Assembly: GCF_042652345.1 (NCBI RefSeq)
Contig: NZ_JBHSJJ010000005.1
Span: 310,001 to 374,000 of the forward strand
DNA length: 64,000 nt
From: Negadavirga shengliensis
Lineage (GTDB): Bacteria; Bacteroidota; Bacteroidia; Cytophagales; Cyclobacteriaceae
Direction: 5' to 3'
Part shown: positions 17,806 to 27,207 of the stretch, in pieces
Layout of the letters: each line of letters opens with the position of its first letter
Numbering within the stretch: position 1 is the stretch's first letter
Translations under genes and position numbers: made by a program
The notes under the pieces: generated by a model
Databases searched by the model: none
Seen by the model: the letters and a program-made list of their open reading frames with translations, nothing else
What the model was told of the DNA's origin: nothing

Positions 17806-20646
17806 ATGATCAAAAACCTTAATTTATTCATTGTTTTACTACTTTTTTCTTCTCAAGCCATTGCACAAACCGGAGCGATTAAAGGAGTAATTACGGATGC
17901 ACATACCCATGAAACCATCATCGGTGCCAATGTGCTGATAGAAGGCACCACGCAGGGGGATGCCACCGATCTTGACGGTTCTTTTGAAATACGTCAGGTG
18001 CAACCGGGTAAATATACCTTACTGGTTTCTTTTATATCCTATAAGACCGTAAAGTTGGAAGACGTTCATGTCCAGGAAGACATGGTTACTGCCATAAATC
18101 TTTCTCTGGAGGAGGATGCAGACGAGCTGGGAGAGGTAGTGGTAACAGCCGCCAGGGAAACCAGCACCCAAATGGCTGTAATTTCCGAAATCAAGAAATC
18201 GCTGAACGTAGTCAGCGGGATCTCATCCGAACAAATGAGGCTTTCCCAGGATAAAGACGCTGCTCAGGCGATGAGCAGGGTGCCCGGAGTCACGATCACC
18301 AATAACCGGTTTGTGATGGTCAGGGGTGTTCCTGAAAGGTACAACCAGGTGATGATCAACAATGCCATTGCACCCAGCACGGAGGTTGACCGGAGGACTT
18401 TCTCCTTTGATCTGGTGCCTTCCAACACCTTGGACAGGATGCTTGTCTATAAGTCAGGTTCTCCAGAAAATCCCGGGGATTTCTCCGGAGGCCTGATCAA
18501 GCTCTATACAAAAAATGCATTTACAGAAGATTTTACCTCAGTGAACTTTGGGATGGGGTTCAGAATGGGGACCACTTTCAATAACTACATGCAAGCCACG
18601 GGTTCCCGAACAGATGTACTTGGTTTTGACGATGGTCTTCGCCGCATTCCATCGGGTTTTCCCGACAGAGAGGTGTTACAGAACAGCAGCCGTTTTTCGC
18701 AAAGCAGGGAGGACGCTGGTAAACTGCTTAGGAATGATTTTCTACCGGCAGAAAGCATGGCCATCCCGGATTTGAGTGCCGGATTCAGTTTCGGTAAAAA
18801 TTTTGATTTGGGAGGCCCTGCCAGCCTGAGTACCGTCACCTCTTTCAATATATCACAGAGTTTTCAGCAATATAACCGGGATTTTTACAGGTATTTCACA
18901 TGGGAGGATCAATCTGCCCCGATTTTGAAGCGGTTTGAATTTATCGATGACACGTACGAAAAAGATAACCGCGTGGGTATCATTACCAATTGGAATTACC
19001 GCATCAATGCATTCAACCGGATAGAGTTCAAAAATCTTTTTAACCAGATCGGTGAAAACACCACTATGGTGAGGGAAGGTTATGATAACCAGCAATTTGC
19101 AGGCAATTTGCGGAGAAATTATATGCTTCAGTACAGAAGCAGGACGATATATTCCGGCCAGTTGGAGGGCACCCACCAGTTTCCTGCTTCCGGTTCTTCA
19201 CTGAATTGGGTCACCGGTGTAAACTACCTTGCGGAAAAGGAACCCGATTTGCGCAGGTTCAGGACGGTACGTTTTGAAGATGAGGCATCATCAGAGGGTG
19301 GTTTTTCCATGATATTGCCGCCCAGTTCCAACCTTTTTGAAACAGGGAGGTATTGGGGAGACCTTCGGGAATATGGCCTGTCCAACGGCATCAATTTTGT
19401 CAAAGATATTGGCGGCACGGAGGAAAAACCACGTCAGATAAAAGCCGGGTACCTGGCGGAATACAGGAACAGGACTTTTGACGCCCGTTATATCAATTAT
19501 TTGTACCCGGGGGGCGGAAACGATCCGGCAATCGGGGAACAAATCAGAAAACAACCGTTGGACCGGATATTTTCCCCGGAAAACATCAGGAGAACGAACG
19601 GTCTGGTAATAGAAGAAGGCACCCGGCCCGTCGACAGCTACACCGCTTTTAATCTTTTGACCGCGGGATATTTATCCCTGGTCTACCCGGTAGGGCCTTT
19701 CAATGTCTCAGGGGGAGCCAGGATGGAGTATAACCTGCAGCAGGTAGATGCGGCCAACGACCTGGGGCCTCTGGACATCAGGAATCCCGTATTTTCACCC
19801 CTGGGCTTTCTGAACCTTGATTATAGCGTTACGGAAAACACGTTGTTCCGGTTGGGTTATGGAAAGACGGTGAACCGCCCGGAATTCAGGGAAATAGCCC
19901 CGTTTCAATATTATGATTTCAGGTTGGAGGCCACAGTGACCGGTAATCCGGAGTTGCAGGTGGCTGATATTCATAACGTAGACCTGAGAATAGAGACCTA
20001 CCCCAGGCCGGGAGAAACCATAAGTTTTGGGGTTTTTTATAAATATTTCCTCAATCCTATAGAAGCGAAAATTGCGGTACAGACGGAATCGCCCGGATTT
20101 GAGTACGGCAATGCCGAGAGCGCATTTAATTATGGTGCTGAAATAGAAATCAGAAAATCGTTTCAGGATGTTTTTGCTTCCTCATTTCTAAACCGTTTTC
20201 AGGTAAATCTCAATGCCTCCGTCATTCGTTCCGAGGTTGATTTCGGACCGGGAGAGGATCTTTCACAGGATCAAAAAAGACCGCTTCAGGGGCAGTCTCC
20301 CTATATCATCAACGCAGGTTTAGTCTACGATGACGCGGCTAAGGGCTTCCAGATAGGCGCTGCATACAACATTTTCGGCCAGAGAATCTATGCGGTAGGC
20401 AACTATCTGTTCCCCACCATATTTGAACTGCCCAGACATGCCCTGGACCTGACAGTCAGTAAAAGCATCACTGATAAATTCACCTGGAAAGCGGGTGTAC
20501 AAGATGTTTTCAACGCGCAGTACCGGTTTTTTGAGAACTCCACCTTTTTGAACGGTTCTACCAAAATCAACGTCGAACAGGACAACCCGATATTCCAGTT
20601 CAGGAGAGGAACACTGTTTACCACGTCAATAAGCTATATATTCTAA
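17806..20646 (+). CDS. TonB-dependent outer-membrane receptor with carboxypeptidase-like domain
   Basis: A 946-aa substrate importer. The start at 17806 (MIKNLNLF) gives a signal peptide ending AIAQ. Residues about 24-105 are the CarboxypepD_reg domain (IKGVITDAHTHETIIGANV, DLDGSFEIRQV), then a TonB-box-like GEVVVTA, a plug domain (AAQAMSRVPGVTI, RGVPERYNQVMINN) and a 22-strand-type barrel ending FTTSISYIF. The C-terminus is the usual hydrophobic aromatic residue. It is not a SusC with a SusD partner: the next gene encodes a beta-helix-like lipoprotein 10 bases downstream, so the two form an import or surface-binding pair. Substrate not identifiable from sequence. Confidence 0.9.
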   Translation: MIKNLNLFIVLLLFSSQAIAQTGAIKGVITDAHTHETIIGANVLIEGTTQGDATDLDGSFEIRQVQPGKYTLLVSFISYKTVKLEDVHVQEDMVTAINLSLEEDADELGEVVVTAARETSTQMAVISEIKKSLNVVSGISSEQMRLSQDKDAAQAMSRVPGVTITNNRFVMVRGVPERYNQVMINNAIAPSTEVDRRTFSFDLVPSNTLDRMLVYKSGSPENPGDFSGGLIKLYTKNAFTEDFTSVNFGMGFRMGTTFNNYMQATGSRTDVLGFDDGLRRIPSGFPDREVLQNSSRFSQSREDAGKLLRNDFLPAESMAIPDLSAGFSFGKNFDLGGPASLSTVTSFNISQSFQQYNRDFYRYFTWEDQSAPILKRFEFIDDTYEKDNRVGIITNWNYRINAFNRIEFKNLFNQIGENTTMVREGYDNQQFAGNLRRNYMLQYRSRTIYSGQLEGTHQFPASGSSLNWVTGVNYLAEKEPDLRRFRTVRFEDEASSEGGFSMILPPSSNLFETGRYWGDLREYGLSNGINFVKDIGGTEEKPRQIKAGYLAEYRNRTFDARYINYLYPGGGNDPAIGEQIRKQPLDRIFSPENIRRTNGLVIEEGTRPVDSYTAFNLLTAGYLSLVYPVGPFNVSGGARMEYNLQQVDAANDLGPLDIRNPVFSPLGFLNLDYSVTENTLFRLGYGKTVNRPEFREIAPFQYYDFRLEATVTGNPELQVADIHNVDLRIETYPRPGETISFGVFYKYFLNPIEAKIAVQTESPGFEYGNAESAFNYGAEIEIRKSFQDVFASSFLNRFQVNLNASVIRSEVDFGPGEDLSQDQKRPLQGQSPYIINAGLVYDDAAKGFQIGAAYNIFGQRIYAVGNYLFPTIFELPRHALDLTVSKSITDKFTWKAGVQDVFNAQYRFFENSTFLNGSTKINVEQDNPIFQFRRGTLFTTSISYIF

Positions 20647-20656
20647 CTAAACTTAA

Positions 20657-22078
20657 ATGTCTAATTACATGAAACGATTATTCCAACTTGTTCCGATAGC
20701 CATCGGGATGGCCACCACGGTCTTTTTGGCTTCCTGTTCAGATGATGATGGTCCTGTTAACCCCGGCCCCAATTCTGAATATGTTGAATTGAGCGGAGAT
20801 ATTGAAACGCAGACACTTACCAAAGATAAAAGATATCTCATTGTGGGCCAGACCTTCATCAGATCGGGCGAAGTGCTCACCATTGAACCCGGAACGGTGG
20901 TGTTTGGTGACAAAAGAACCCGGGGAACCCTTATTGTTGACAGAGGGGGTAAAATGATTGCCCAGGGCACACGGGAAGAGCCTATTGTGATGACTTCCAA
21001 CCAACTTCCTGGCGAAAGGGATAGGGGGGATTGGGGAGGTTTGGTAATCATCGGCAATGCCCAGACCAACCAGACAAATCCCAATATTGAAGGAATAGAT
21101 CCTCCGGTCACCTTTGGCAGCAATGATGACAGCCATAATGATGATGATTCCGGTATCTACGAATATTTAAGGGTGGAATTTGCAGGAATAGAGCTTTCTC
21201 CCAACAACGAGACCAACTCCATTACCATGGGAGGCGTGGGCAGAGGAACCAAAATGGAAAACTGCATGGTTTCTTTTGGCGGCGATGATGGTTTTGAATG
21301 GTTTGGCGGAACCGTCGATGGAAAAAACCTGATTTCCTTCGCGATGTGGGATGACGATTATGACGTGGATTTTGGTTATTCGGGAAATGTGCAGTTTGGT
21401 TTGGCAGTGAGATACAGAGGGTATGCAGACCAATCTGAATCCAATGCCTTCGAATGTGACAATGGCCCCAATGACAATGATGTGCAGCCGTACACCACAG
21501 GTACATTCTCAAATTTTACCGTTATCGGCCCCATACATGAAGGAACCAGTCCCGGCAACAACAACTTCGCCTATGCGGTGGATTTGCGGAGAAGGACGGC
21601 GGTGACCATTACCAACTCGGTGTTTACCGGCTTCCCCAGGGCTTTGAGAATGAACCAGCCCTCGGTTTACCAGCAATACGCGGTGAATGAAAATGGTTAC
21701 ATTGCTAATAATATTTTCCATGCCCCAAATGAAAAATTCAGAGCGGGAACCGGCGTGGAGGTAGATAACATCGCTGCATACATAGAAGCACATAACACGG
21801 TTATCAATGAACCCGCCTCTCAAGACGGTCATGAAGCTTTGGGATTAAAACAGGATTGGTTTTTTGGAACCAAATTGACAAACCAATACCCTGCCAACCC
21901 CAACTATACGGTTGGCGAAGGGATGATTGCCTCGGGTGCCAGCTTTGACCTTCCAAAATTTGAAGAGGCCAATAGAGCGGCTTTTTTTGATACCAGTGTT
22001 GAATTCATCGGTGCGTTCGGCGGAACTGACTGGACGGACGGATGGGCAGAATTTAACCCTGTTGACAGGGAGTATTAA
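20657..22078 (+). CDS. Surface lipoprotein, beta-helix-like, partner of the TonB receptor
   Basis: A 473-aa lipoprotein (469 if started at ATG 20669, MKRLFQL). The lipobox is FLASC, and the residues after Cys are SDDDG, which fits the surface-export signal of Bacteroidota lipoproteins (acidic stretch after Cys-Ser). The body has repeated rungs with Asn, Asp and Gly, such as VLTIEPGTVVFGD, GTLIVDRGGKMIA, GDWGGLVIIG and MENCMVSFGGDDG, consistent with a right-handed parallel beta-helix; it is unusually rich in Asp. It follows the receptor gene by 10 bases and ends before a terminator. Function is inferred as ligand capture. Confidence 0.78.
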   Translation: MSNYMKRLFQLVPIAIGMATTVFLASCSDDDGPVNPGPNSEYVELSGDIETQTLTKDKRYLIVGQTFIRSGEVLTIEPGTVVFGDKRTRGTLIVDRGGKMIAQGTREEPIVMTSNQLPGERDRGDWGGLVIIGNAQTNQTNPNIEGIDPPVTFGSNDDSHNDDDSGIYEYLRVEFAGIELSPNNETNSITMGGVGRGTKMENCMVSFGGDDGFEWFGGTVDGKNLISFAMWDDDYDVDFGYSGNVQFGLAVRYRGYADQSESNAFECDNGPNDNDVQPYTTGTFSNFTVIGPIHEGTSPGNNNFAYAVDLRRRTAVTITNSVFTGFPRALRMNQPSVYQQYAVNENGYIANNIFHAPNEKFRAGTGVEVDNIAAYIEAHNTVINEPASQDGHEALGLKQDWFFGTKLTNQYPANPNYTVGEGMIASGASFDLPKFEEANRAAFFDTSVEFIGAFGGTDWTDGWAEFNPVDREY

Positions 22079-22100
22079 AGCATACAAAAGATAAAATAAC

Positions 22101-22131
22101 GCGGGCCGGGATGACCTCCGGCCTGCTTTTT
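22101..22131 (+). terminator. Terminator of the TonB receptor/lipoprotein operon
   Basis: Stem GCGGGCCGG (22101-22109) with CCGGCCTGC (22118-22126; one G-U pair), loop of 8, followed by TTTTT. It lies 22 bases after the stop of the surface lipoprotein gene. Confidence 0.8.
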
Positions 22132-22153
22132 CAACAATAATGCGGAGGAAGTT

Positions 22154-22726
22154 ATGAATAAGTTGTTGATGTTTTTGACTTTCCTTGCGGTAGGCTTCGC
22201 CTGCCAGGAAAAAAATTACAGTCCCGATCAATTGGACGATAAGGAAAAGGAAGAGGTGATGTATGCTATGGTAAGGTACTATGGGCGGCTCCCAAAAAAA
22301 TTCGCCAGCCATGAAAACAAGTTTGAAGGCCGTTTCGACGCCCACTATCGCAAGCATGCCCTCGAACATAATCTTCTGGCTTATCATAAGGACTGCAATG
22401 AAAGGGAGTATTTTTTGATCTCCAGGGAAGCTCCCAGCCTCTTCGAAAAATATGTGGCCACGGGTATTGTTATGGAACGGGACGAGGCTGAGAACATCGT
22501 ATACTATAAGGAGGTATTCAGAACTTGGAAGATGCGGGAGCCGGAGCTGCAGATAAAATCCATGATGCTATTTGACAGAATGGTACAAGGACAGGATCTA
22601 CGGCCCTATTACCCCCAGCACTCCGGAACGGAGGAATACATAGAATTTCCGGATGCGGTGAATGCCTATGATACCCGTACCAGAAGGTGGCTGCATTCTT
22701 CTTTGATAACAGGGACTGCAGATTAG
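22154..22726 (+). CDS. Hypothetical small lipoprotein
   Basis: A 190-aa protein with a type II signal peptide (MNKLLMFLTF, lipobox VGFAC, mature start CQEKN). The mature part is charged and mostly helical; I recognise no family. Features include RYYGRLPKKFASHENKFEG, an acidic lead (DDKEKEE) and a C-terminal RTRRWLHSSL. It stands after the terminator of the TonB operon and ends before a strong bidirectional terminator, so it is probably transcribed alone, although read-through from the TonB operon is possible. No promoter box is obvious in the 75-base gap. Confidence 0.65.
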   Translation: MNKLLMFLTFLAVGFACQEKNYSPDQLDDKEKEEVMYAMVRYYGRLPKKFASHENKFEGRFDAHYRKHALEHNLLAYHKDCNEREYFLISREAPSLFEKYVATGIVMERDEAENIVYYKEVFRTWKMREPELQIKSMMLFDRMVQGQDLRPYYPQHSGTEEYIEFPDAVNAYDTRTRRWLHSSLITGTAD

Positions 22727-22754
22727 CCGGAACAATTATTAAAACTCTCCATTA

Positions 22755-22795
22755 GAAAAACAGAAAAGGCCCATCACGGGCCTTTTCTGTTTTTC
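22755..22795. terminator. Bidirectional rho-independent terminator
   Basis: An 18-bp perfect inverted repeat: arms at 22755-22772 and 22778-22795, 5-base loop ATCAC. The core is AAAAGGCCC/GGGCCTTTT and the outer A/T runs serve as U-tract on either strand. It separates the convergent small lipoprotein gene (+) and the third SurA-like gene (-). Confidence 0.92.
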
Positions 22796-22814
22796 TTATA
22801 TCTCTCTAAGGGCG

Positions 22815-24242
22815 TCAGCGGTCTTTTAAGGCCTCACACCGGTCATAGTCCGGATCAATATCTATAAATACTTCTTCTTTGGCTACGATGAACCATTTTG
22901 AGAGTATTTCTTCCTCTTTTTTTCTGCGGGTAGCGGCTTTGAGCTTTTCATAGTCATCCGTGAGATTGGCCCGATGTGCCGGGAATCTTTCTTTATAATA
23001 GAGCAGTCTTACTGCAGGTTCGGATCTACCGGATCGCGGGTCCACATCATCGTACCGCATGGACTGGGTGATTGTGCCCACTTTCATGCTGTCCAAAGTG
23101 AAGTATAAAACAGGGTCTTCAAGGGTCCGCAGGGTGAGTCGGTTAGAACCATTTACGGGATCGGTGAAAAAGCCACCATTATCCGAAGTTTCCCTGTCAT
23201 CCGAATAATCTTTAGCTGCTTTGGCAAAGGTGATTTTTTCTTCCACGATTAACGTACGGAGACTGTCCAGGTATTTTTCTGCTTTTTTGATGTCATCTTC
23301 GGAGGGCACAGGCCTTATAAGAATGTGCCTTGAATTAAAAGTATTCCCCCTTCTTTCCAGCAGTTGGATCATGTGGAACCCGAACATCGTCTCCACGGGA
23401 TCGCTGATTTCCCCGGGTTTTAGGGAAAAGACAGTGGCTTCATATTGCGGGGCCAGTTCCCCCCTTCGGAAAAAGCCCAGATCCCCTCCCTGAGCCGCTG
23501 AGCCGGGGTCTTCTGAATGTTCTCTGGCCATGGTGGCAAAATCAGCATCACCATCCAAAATACGCTGTTTGATGGCTTTCAGTTTTTCCACAATTTTATT
23601 TTTCTCTGCCTGGTTGACTTCGGGTTTCTTCACGATCTGCCCAACGGTCACTTCTGCAGAGAAAAAGGGGAGTGAGTCTTTAGGGATATTGTTGAAGAAT
23701 TTTCGGACGTCGTTGGGGGAGACTGCCAGGTCCTCTGTGATGGTCCGCTGCATTTTGTTCACGATCATCTGTTCTTTTATCGCATCCTGGATTTCGCTTT
23801 TGAGCTGATCACCGGTTTTACCATAAGCTTCGATAAGGGTCTCCTCATCACCTCCAAACTGTTGCAGCACCATGTTGAACCGCTGGTCAGTTTGAATGAT
23901 TACCTCTGCATCTGAAACCAGTACGGAGTCGATTTCTGATTTGGCCACCATCATTTTATTGATGAGTAGGGATTCAAATATTTCGCATCTGCTGGGTGTC
24001 TCAAACCCTTGTTGGGACTGGGACACTGCCTCCAAGTAAGCCTTTTGTAAATCAGATTCCAGTATGATGTGGTTATCCACTTTGGCAATGATCTTGTCCA
24101 ATATCTGCCCGCTGGGTTTGACATCGGGAGTTTTTGGGTTGGCTTCGACCGTGGCCACGGTATCTGAATCCTGCGCGAAAACCGCCTGGCTGATAAGCAG
24201 CATGACAGCCGTGACGGCAAAAATCCTGAAAGTATTAGTCAT
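22815..24242 (-). CDS. SurA-like periplasmic chaperone with two parvulin domains
   Basis: Periplasmic peptidyl-prolyl isomerase/chaperone for outer-membrane proteins. From the ATG at 24242 it has 475 aa with a signal peptide ending AVFAQ. The N-terminal SurA domain includes LDKIIAKVDNHIILESDLQKA; the first PpiC domain lies about residues 190-295 (VTVGQIVKKP, EHSEDPGSAAQGGDLGFF, GFHMIQL); a second follows at about 300-400 (SRHILIRPVP, YSDDRETSDNGGFF). Closest of the three neighbours to classical SurA. It overlaps the upstream gene by 8 bases, so the three genes are co-translated. Start 24257 is the main alternative. Confidence 0.88.
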   Translation of the reverse strand: MTNTFRIFAVTAVMLLISQAVFAQDSDTVATVEANPKTPDVKPSGQILDKIIAKVDNHIILESDLQKAYLEAVSQSQQGFETPSRCEIFESLLINKMMVAKSEIDSVLVSDAEVIIQTDQRFNMVLQQFGGDEETLIEAYGKTGDQLKSEIQDAIKEQMIVNKMQRTITEDLAVSPNDVRKFFNNIPKDSLPFFSAEVTVGQIVKKPEVNQAEKNKIVEKLKAIKQRILDGDADFATMAREHSEDPGSAAQGGDLGFFRRGELAPQYEATVFSLKPGEISDPVETMFGFHMIQLLERRGNTFNSRHILIRPVPSEDDIKKAEKYLDSLRTLIVEEKITFAKAAKDYSDDRETSDNGGFFTDPVNGSNRLTLRTLEDPVLYFTLDSMKVGTITQSMRYDDVDPRSGRSEPAVRLLYYKERFPAHRANLTDDYEKLKAATRRKKEEEILSKWFIVAKEEVFIDIDPDYDRCEALKDR

Positions 24243-25143
24243 ATATTCTGAACTCATTGTTTTCCAGTGCTTTGTTGTAAACTTCTCGTTGTAATTTTTC
24301 TGCATGTTCCACCCTTCTTTTATTAACGATGATTTTTGAGATTTCATCTCTTACGAATTCAAGGGGAGGAACCTGGTCCTGTAAGCGGTATTCCAGTATT
24401 TTGAAATAATAGGAGTAGGTGTCATCATCTACATTGATTATCCTGTTATTTTTGAGTAATTGGACATGATTGGTGTTTTGGACCAGCGGCGTATTCAATA
24501 TGATGTCATCAAATTTGATCCAGGTAGAATCCTCGATAAAGTAGTTATTGGCATAACGTATGGCAAGATCTTTTAATTCCATTTGATCATTTTCCCTGTT
24601 ACTGTTCAGAAGCCGCTCGATTTGCCTTTTTTGCGGCAGTGCTTTTTCCAGTTTCAGAAAATTCGTCCTGACTATAATCTCCTTTAAGGCAAAATTTTCT
24701 TTGTGTTTGTTATAATAACCCTCAATCTCGTCCAATGAGACGTTCCGGTCGAGGACTTTTTCCACATGGGCTTTTTCAAACTCGTAGACGATTAAAGCAT
24801 ATCTATAATCGAGAAGCTTCCGGTTGATTTCGGCCTCATCCAAAGTCATGTTTTTGCTGGCCTCCTTGATCATCAACTGCTTTTTGATCCAGCTTTGTAT
24901 ATACCGGTTTACCAGTTCAGCGCTGTCCAACTCCGATTGATTGTCTTTTTTGATAAAATCGATATCAGATGCATGCAGGTTGATTTTACCCACAGATGCC
25001 ACGATGGCATCCTCCGGGTCCTCTTCCGTTTTTATTTTGAACAGATCGCATGAAGAAAGGATTGCTATGCAAATGCTTCCCACCAATATCCTATTCCACC
25101 ACAATTTGATAGATCCTGTTTTTTTCCTCCTCATTGATTTCAA
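24235..25143 (-). CDS. SurA-like lipoprotein without parvulin domain
   Basis: A lipoprotein of about 300 aa with lipobox ILSSC. The mature part begins acidic (KTEEDPEDA), then IVASVGKINLHASDIDFIKK, a segment typical of the SurA/PrsA N-terminal chaperone domain, and long charged helices. I see no intact PpiC domain: its place (residues 150-260) is occupied by sequence without the GGDLG and GFHII motifs. It probably acts as a holdase together with the two neighbours. The start is uncertain: ATGs at 25143 and 25134 and a TTG at 25107 all give a signal peptide; the first overlaps the upstream gene by 53 bases. Confidence 0.75.
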   Translation of the reverse strand: MKSMRRKKTGSIKLWWNRILVGSICIAILSSCDLFKIKTEEDPEDAIVASVGKINLHASDIDFIKKDNQSELDSAELVNRYIQSWIKKQLMIKEASKNMTLDEAEINRKLLDYRYALIVYEFEKAHVEKVLDRNVSLDEIEGYYNKHKENFALKEIIVRTNFLKLEKALPQKRQIERLLNSNRENDQMELKDLAIRYANNYFIEDSTWIKFDDIILNTPLVQNTNHVQLLKNNRIINVDDDTYSYYFKILEYRLQDQVPPLEFVRDEISKIIVNKRRVEHAEKLQREVYNKALENNEFRIYD

Positions 25144-27118
25144 CGGGGTATCTTTCTTTTAGTGAAGCAATTAATTCATTCTCCAGGAACTGCTGGTAGT
25201 CCTGGATTAATTTTCCCTTGGTTTCTTCCAAACTTTTGGGGCCGGCAGCAATCAGCCCGCCGGAAAGGATAAAGACGGTCTGTCCCTCCAGCTGAATCTC
25301 GTGGAAACTATTGGATAAATCCAGTCGTTTCAAAATGTCGTGTTTGCTGATTTCATATACATTACTTTCTGCACTAAAGAGTAAAGGACTGTCCTGTAAA
25401 AACTCTTCTTCTATTTTTTCTTTAATCCCGTCACTGAACCGGGTTTTGGAAAGAAACCGTCTGATTTTATCAAGCTGTTTTTCCTGGTTCATTTTAACCA
25501 CCAGGGCAGGTACCCTTTCTGTCCACTGATAACGGTCACGGTGACGTTCATAGTATTCTATTTGCCCAAGGCTATCTTCAAGGGCTTTCTGCCAAACCAA
25601 ATCATTCATCAGGTTGAACAGCAGGATGCCGTTTCTGTATTCCCGGATCAATTGTCTGAATTCATCGTTGTTTTGGTAGAGATCTTTTTCTTCCGCTTCA
25701 TCGAGTACGGTTTCCAGGAATTTGTCATACCAGGCTTGAAAAAAATTGCCGGGATCCGGTTTGATGTTTTTTTTCTGAGTATCGATAAAGTCAAGCAAAT
25801 CCTTAACCGCGAAGCTTTCTTCACTGGTCTTTATCAGAAGAACATCCAAAAGCCCCGCCTCTTTTACCTTTTGTTTAAAGTTATCCGGAGAGGGCGCTGC
25901 CCCGCCGTTTTCTCTGGCTATGGTTTTTATCTTCTGGTATAGGATGTCGTTTTCCCAAAGCTGGTATTTGGCTCTTTGCATGGCCATCACCTGTGATCTG
26001 ATCAGTGAAGACCGGCTGTCTCTGAGGATTTTGGATTTGATCATTGCTTCCATTTCCTCATAGGGAGGAATGGGTCTGCGGTCTTCAAGCCGGATGATAT
26101 GGAAGCCAAAAGGTGTTTTTACCGGATTGGAGATTTCACCTATTTCTGTTAAAGAAAAAGCTGCATTTTCAAACTCCGGAACAATTGCCCCGACTCCAAA
26201 CCATGGAATCAGCCCCCCATTCGATTTGCTACCCTGGTCTTCCGAAAACATGGAGACTACATCTTCCCAGCGACTTTCTTCTTTTTGCAGTTCATCATAT
26301 ATACCGGCGATTTTTCGCTTGGCGCGGTCCTCTGACGAAGGGTCTTCGGGATCCGTCCTTACCAGGATATGGGACACCCTGACTTCCCCCGGATTGGGTT
26401 TTCTGCTTTCCAATTTGATGAGATGGTAACCAAAATCTGTCAAAACGGGATCAGAGATTTCCCCTATTTCCAACCCATAAGCCGCATCCTCAAAGGGGGA
26501 TACCATTTGAAGGGCAGTAAAATAACCTAAATCCCCTTTGTTGGATTCCGCGGAAGGGTCGTCTGAATATTTATAGGCCAATTCATTAAAATCCTCCCCC
26601 TTTTCCACATCGGATCTGATTTTTTCTATCATGGAGGAAACGGCTATAGAGTCTTCTTTATTGGCGTTTTCAGGAAACTGAATCAATATATGACTGGCTT
26701 TAATGACTTCCTGCATTCTCGAATATGCCTTTTTTATTTCGCCTTCTTCCAGACTGTTTTCAAGAAGATAAGGTTTTTTGATGTCTTTTTTGAATGTCTC
26801 AAACTCGGTGACAAATTCTTCAGAGCGGTCCAGGCCCAATTCTTCAGCGTGTTTTACTTTCAGCCGGTAGTTAACAAACAGATTGAAGCTTTCTTCAAAT
26901 TCTTTTTCGTCAATTTTATCCGGCACCTTCCTTAAATCCCTGTTTTTGGAAATAACGTACAAGAATTCATCCGGGAAGACAGGATCTTGGTCAATTTTGA
27001 TCAAGAATGTCTCAGAAGGCGGGGCTGCGTCGGACACTTCAGGTGTTCCGACAGGCATTTTTGTAGCACAGGCAGATAAAATTCCCCAGATAAGGAAAAA
27101 TAAGTGCTTAGAATTCAT
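25091..27118 (-). CDS. Peptidyl-prolyl isomerase lipoprotein with two PpiC domains
   Basis: A 675-aa lipoprotein (MNSKHLFF, lipobox ILSAC). It carries two parvulin domains: about residues 139-235 (KASHILIQFP, YSDDPSAESNKGDLGYF, FGYHLIKLE) and 245-345 (RVSHILVRTD, FSEDQGSKSNGGLIPWFG, FGFHIIRLE). The rest is charged helical chaperone-like sequence, including a C-terminal HDILKRLDLSNS region. It is the first gene of a three-gene unit of SurA-like proteins whose ends overlap. A TTTG and near-TAnnTTTG pair lies 40-70 bases upstream. Likely periplasm-facing and lipid-anchored; clients are inferred to be outer-membrane barrels or T9SS parts. Confidence 0.88.
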   Translation of the reverse strand: MNSKHLFFLIWGILSACATKMPVGTPEVSDAAPPSETFLIKIDQDPVFPDEFLYVISKNRDLRKVPDKIDEKEFEESFNLFVNYRLKVKHAEELGLDRSEEFVTEFETFKKDIKKPYLLENSLEEGEIKKAYSRMQEVIKASHILIQFPENANKEDSIAVSSMIEKIRSDVEKGEDFNELAYKYSDDPSAESNKGDLGYFTALQMVSPFEDAAYGLEIGEISDPVLTDFGYHLIKLESRKPNPGEVRVSHILVRTDPEDPSSEDRAKRKIAGIYDELQKEESRWEDVVSMFSEDQGSKSNGGLIPWFGVGAIVPEFENAAFSLTEIGEISNPVKTPFGFHIIRLEDRRPIPPYEEMEAMIKSKILRDSRSSLIRSQVMAMQRAKYQLWENDILYQKIKTIARENGGAAPSPDNFKQKVKEAGLLDVLLIKTSEESFAVKDLLDFIDTQKKNIKPDPGNFFQAWYDKFLETVLDEAEEKDLYQNNDEFRQLIREYRNGILLFNLMNDLVWQKALEDSLGQIEYYERHRDRYQWTERVPALVVKMNQEKQLDKIRRFLSKTRFSDGIKEKIEEEFLQDSPLLFSAESNVYEISKHDILKRLDLSNSFHEIQLEGQTVFILSGGLIAAGPKSLEETKGKLIQDYQQFLENELIASLKERYPVEINEEEKNRIYQIVVE

Positions 27119-27207
27119 AGGACAGTTTCCGGAAATTTCACTGCAATGTTACAAATTTTAGGGAATAAAAAACCGCAAATCATGGGATATATCCTGTGAT
27201 TTAACAT

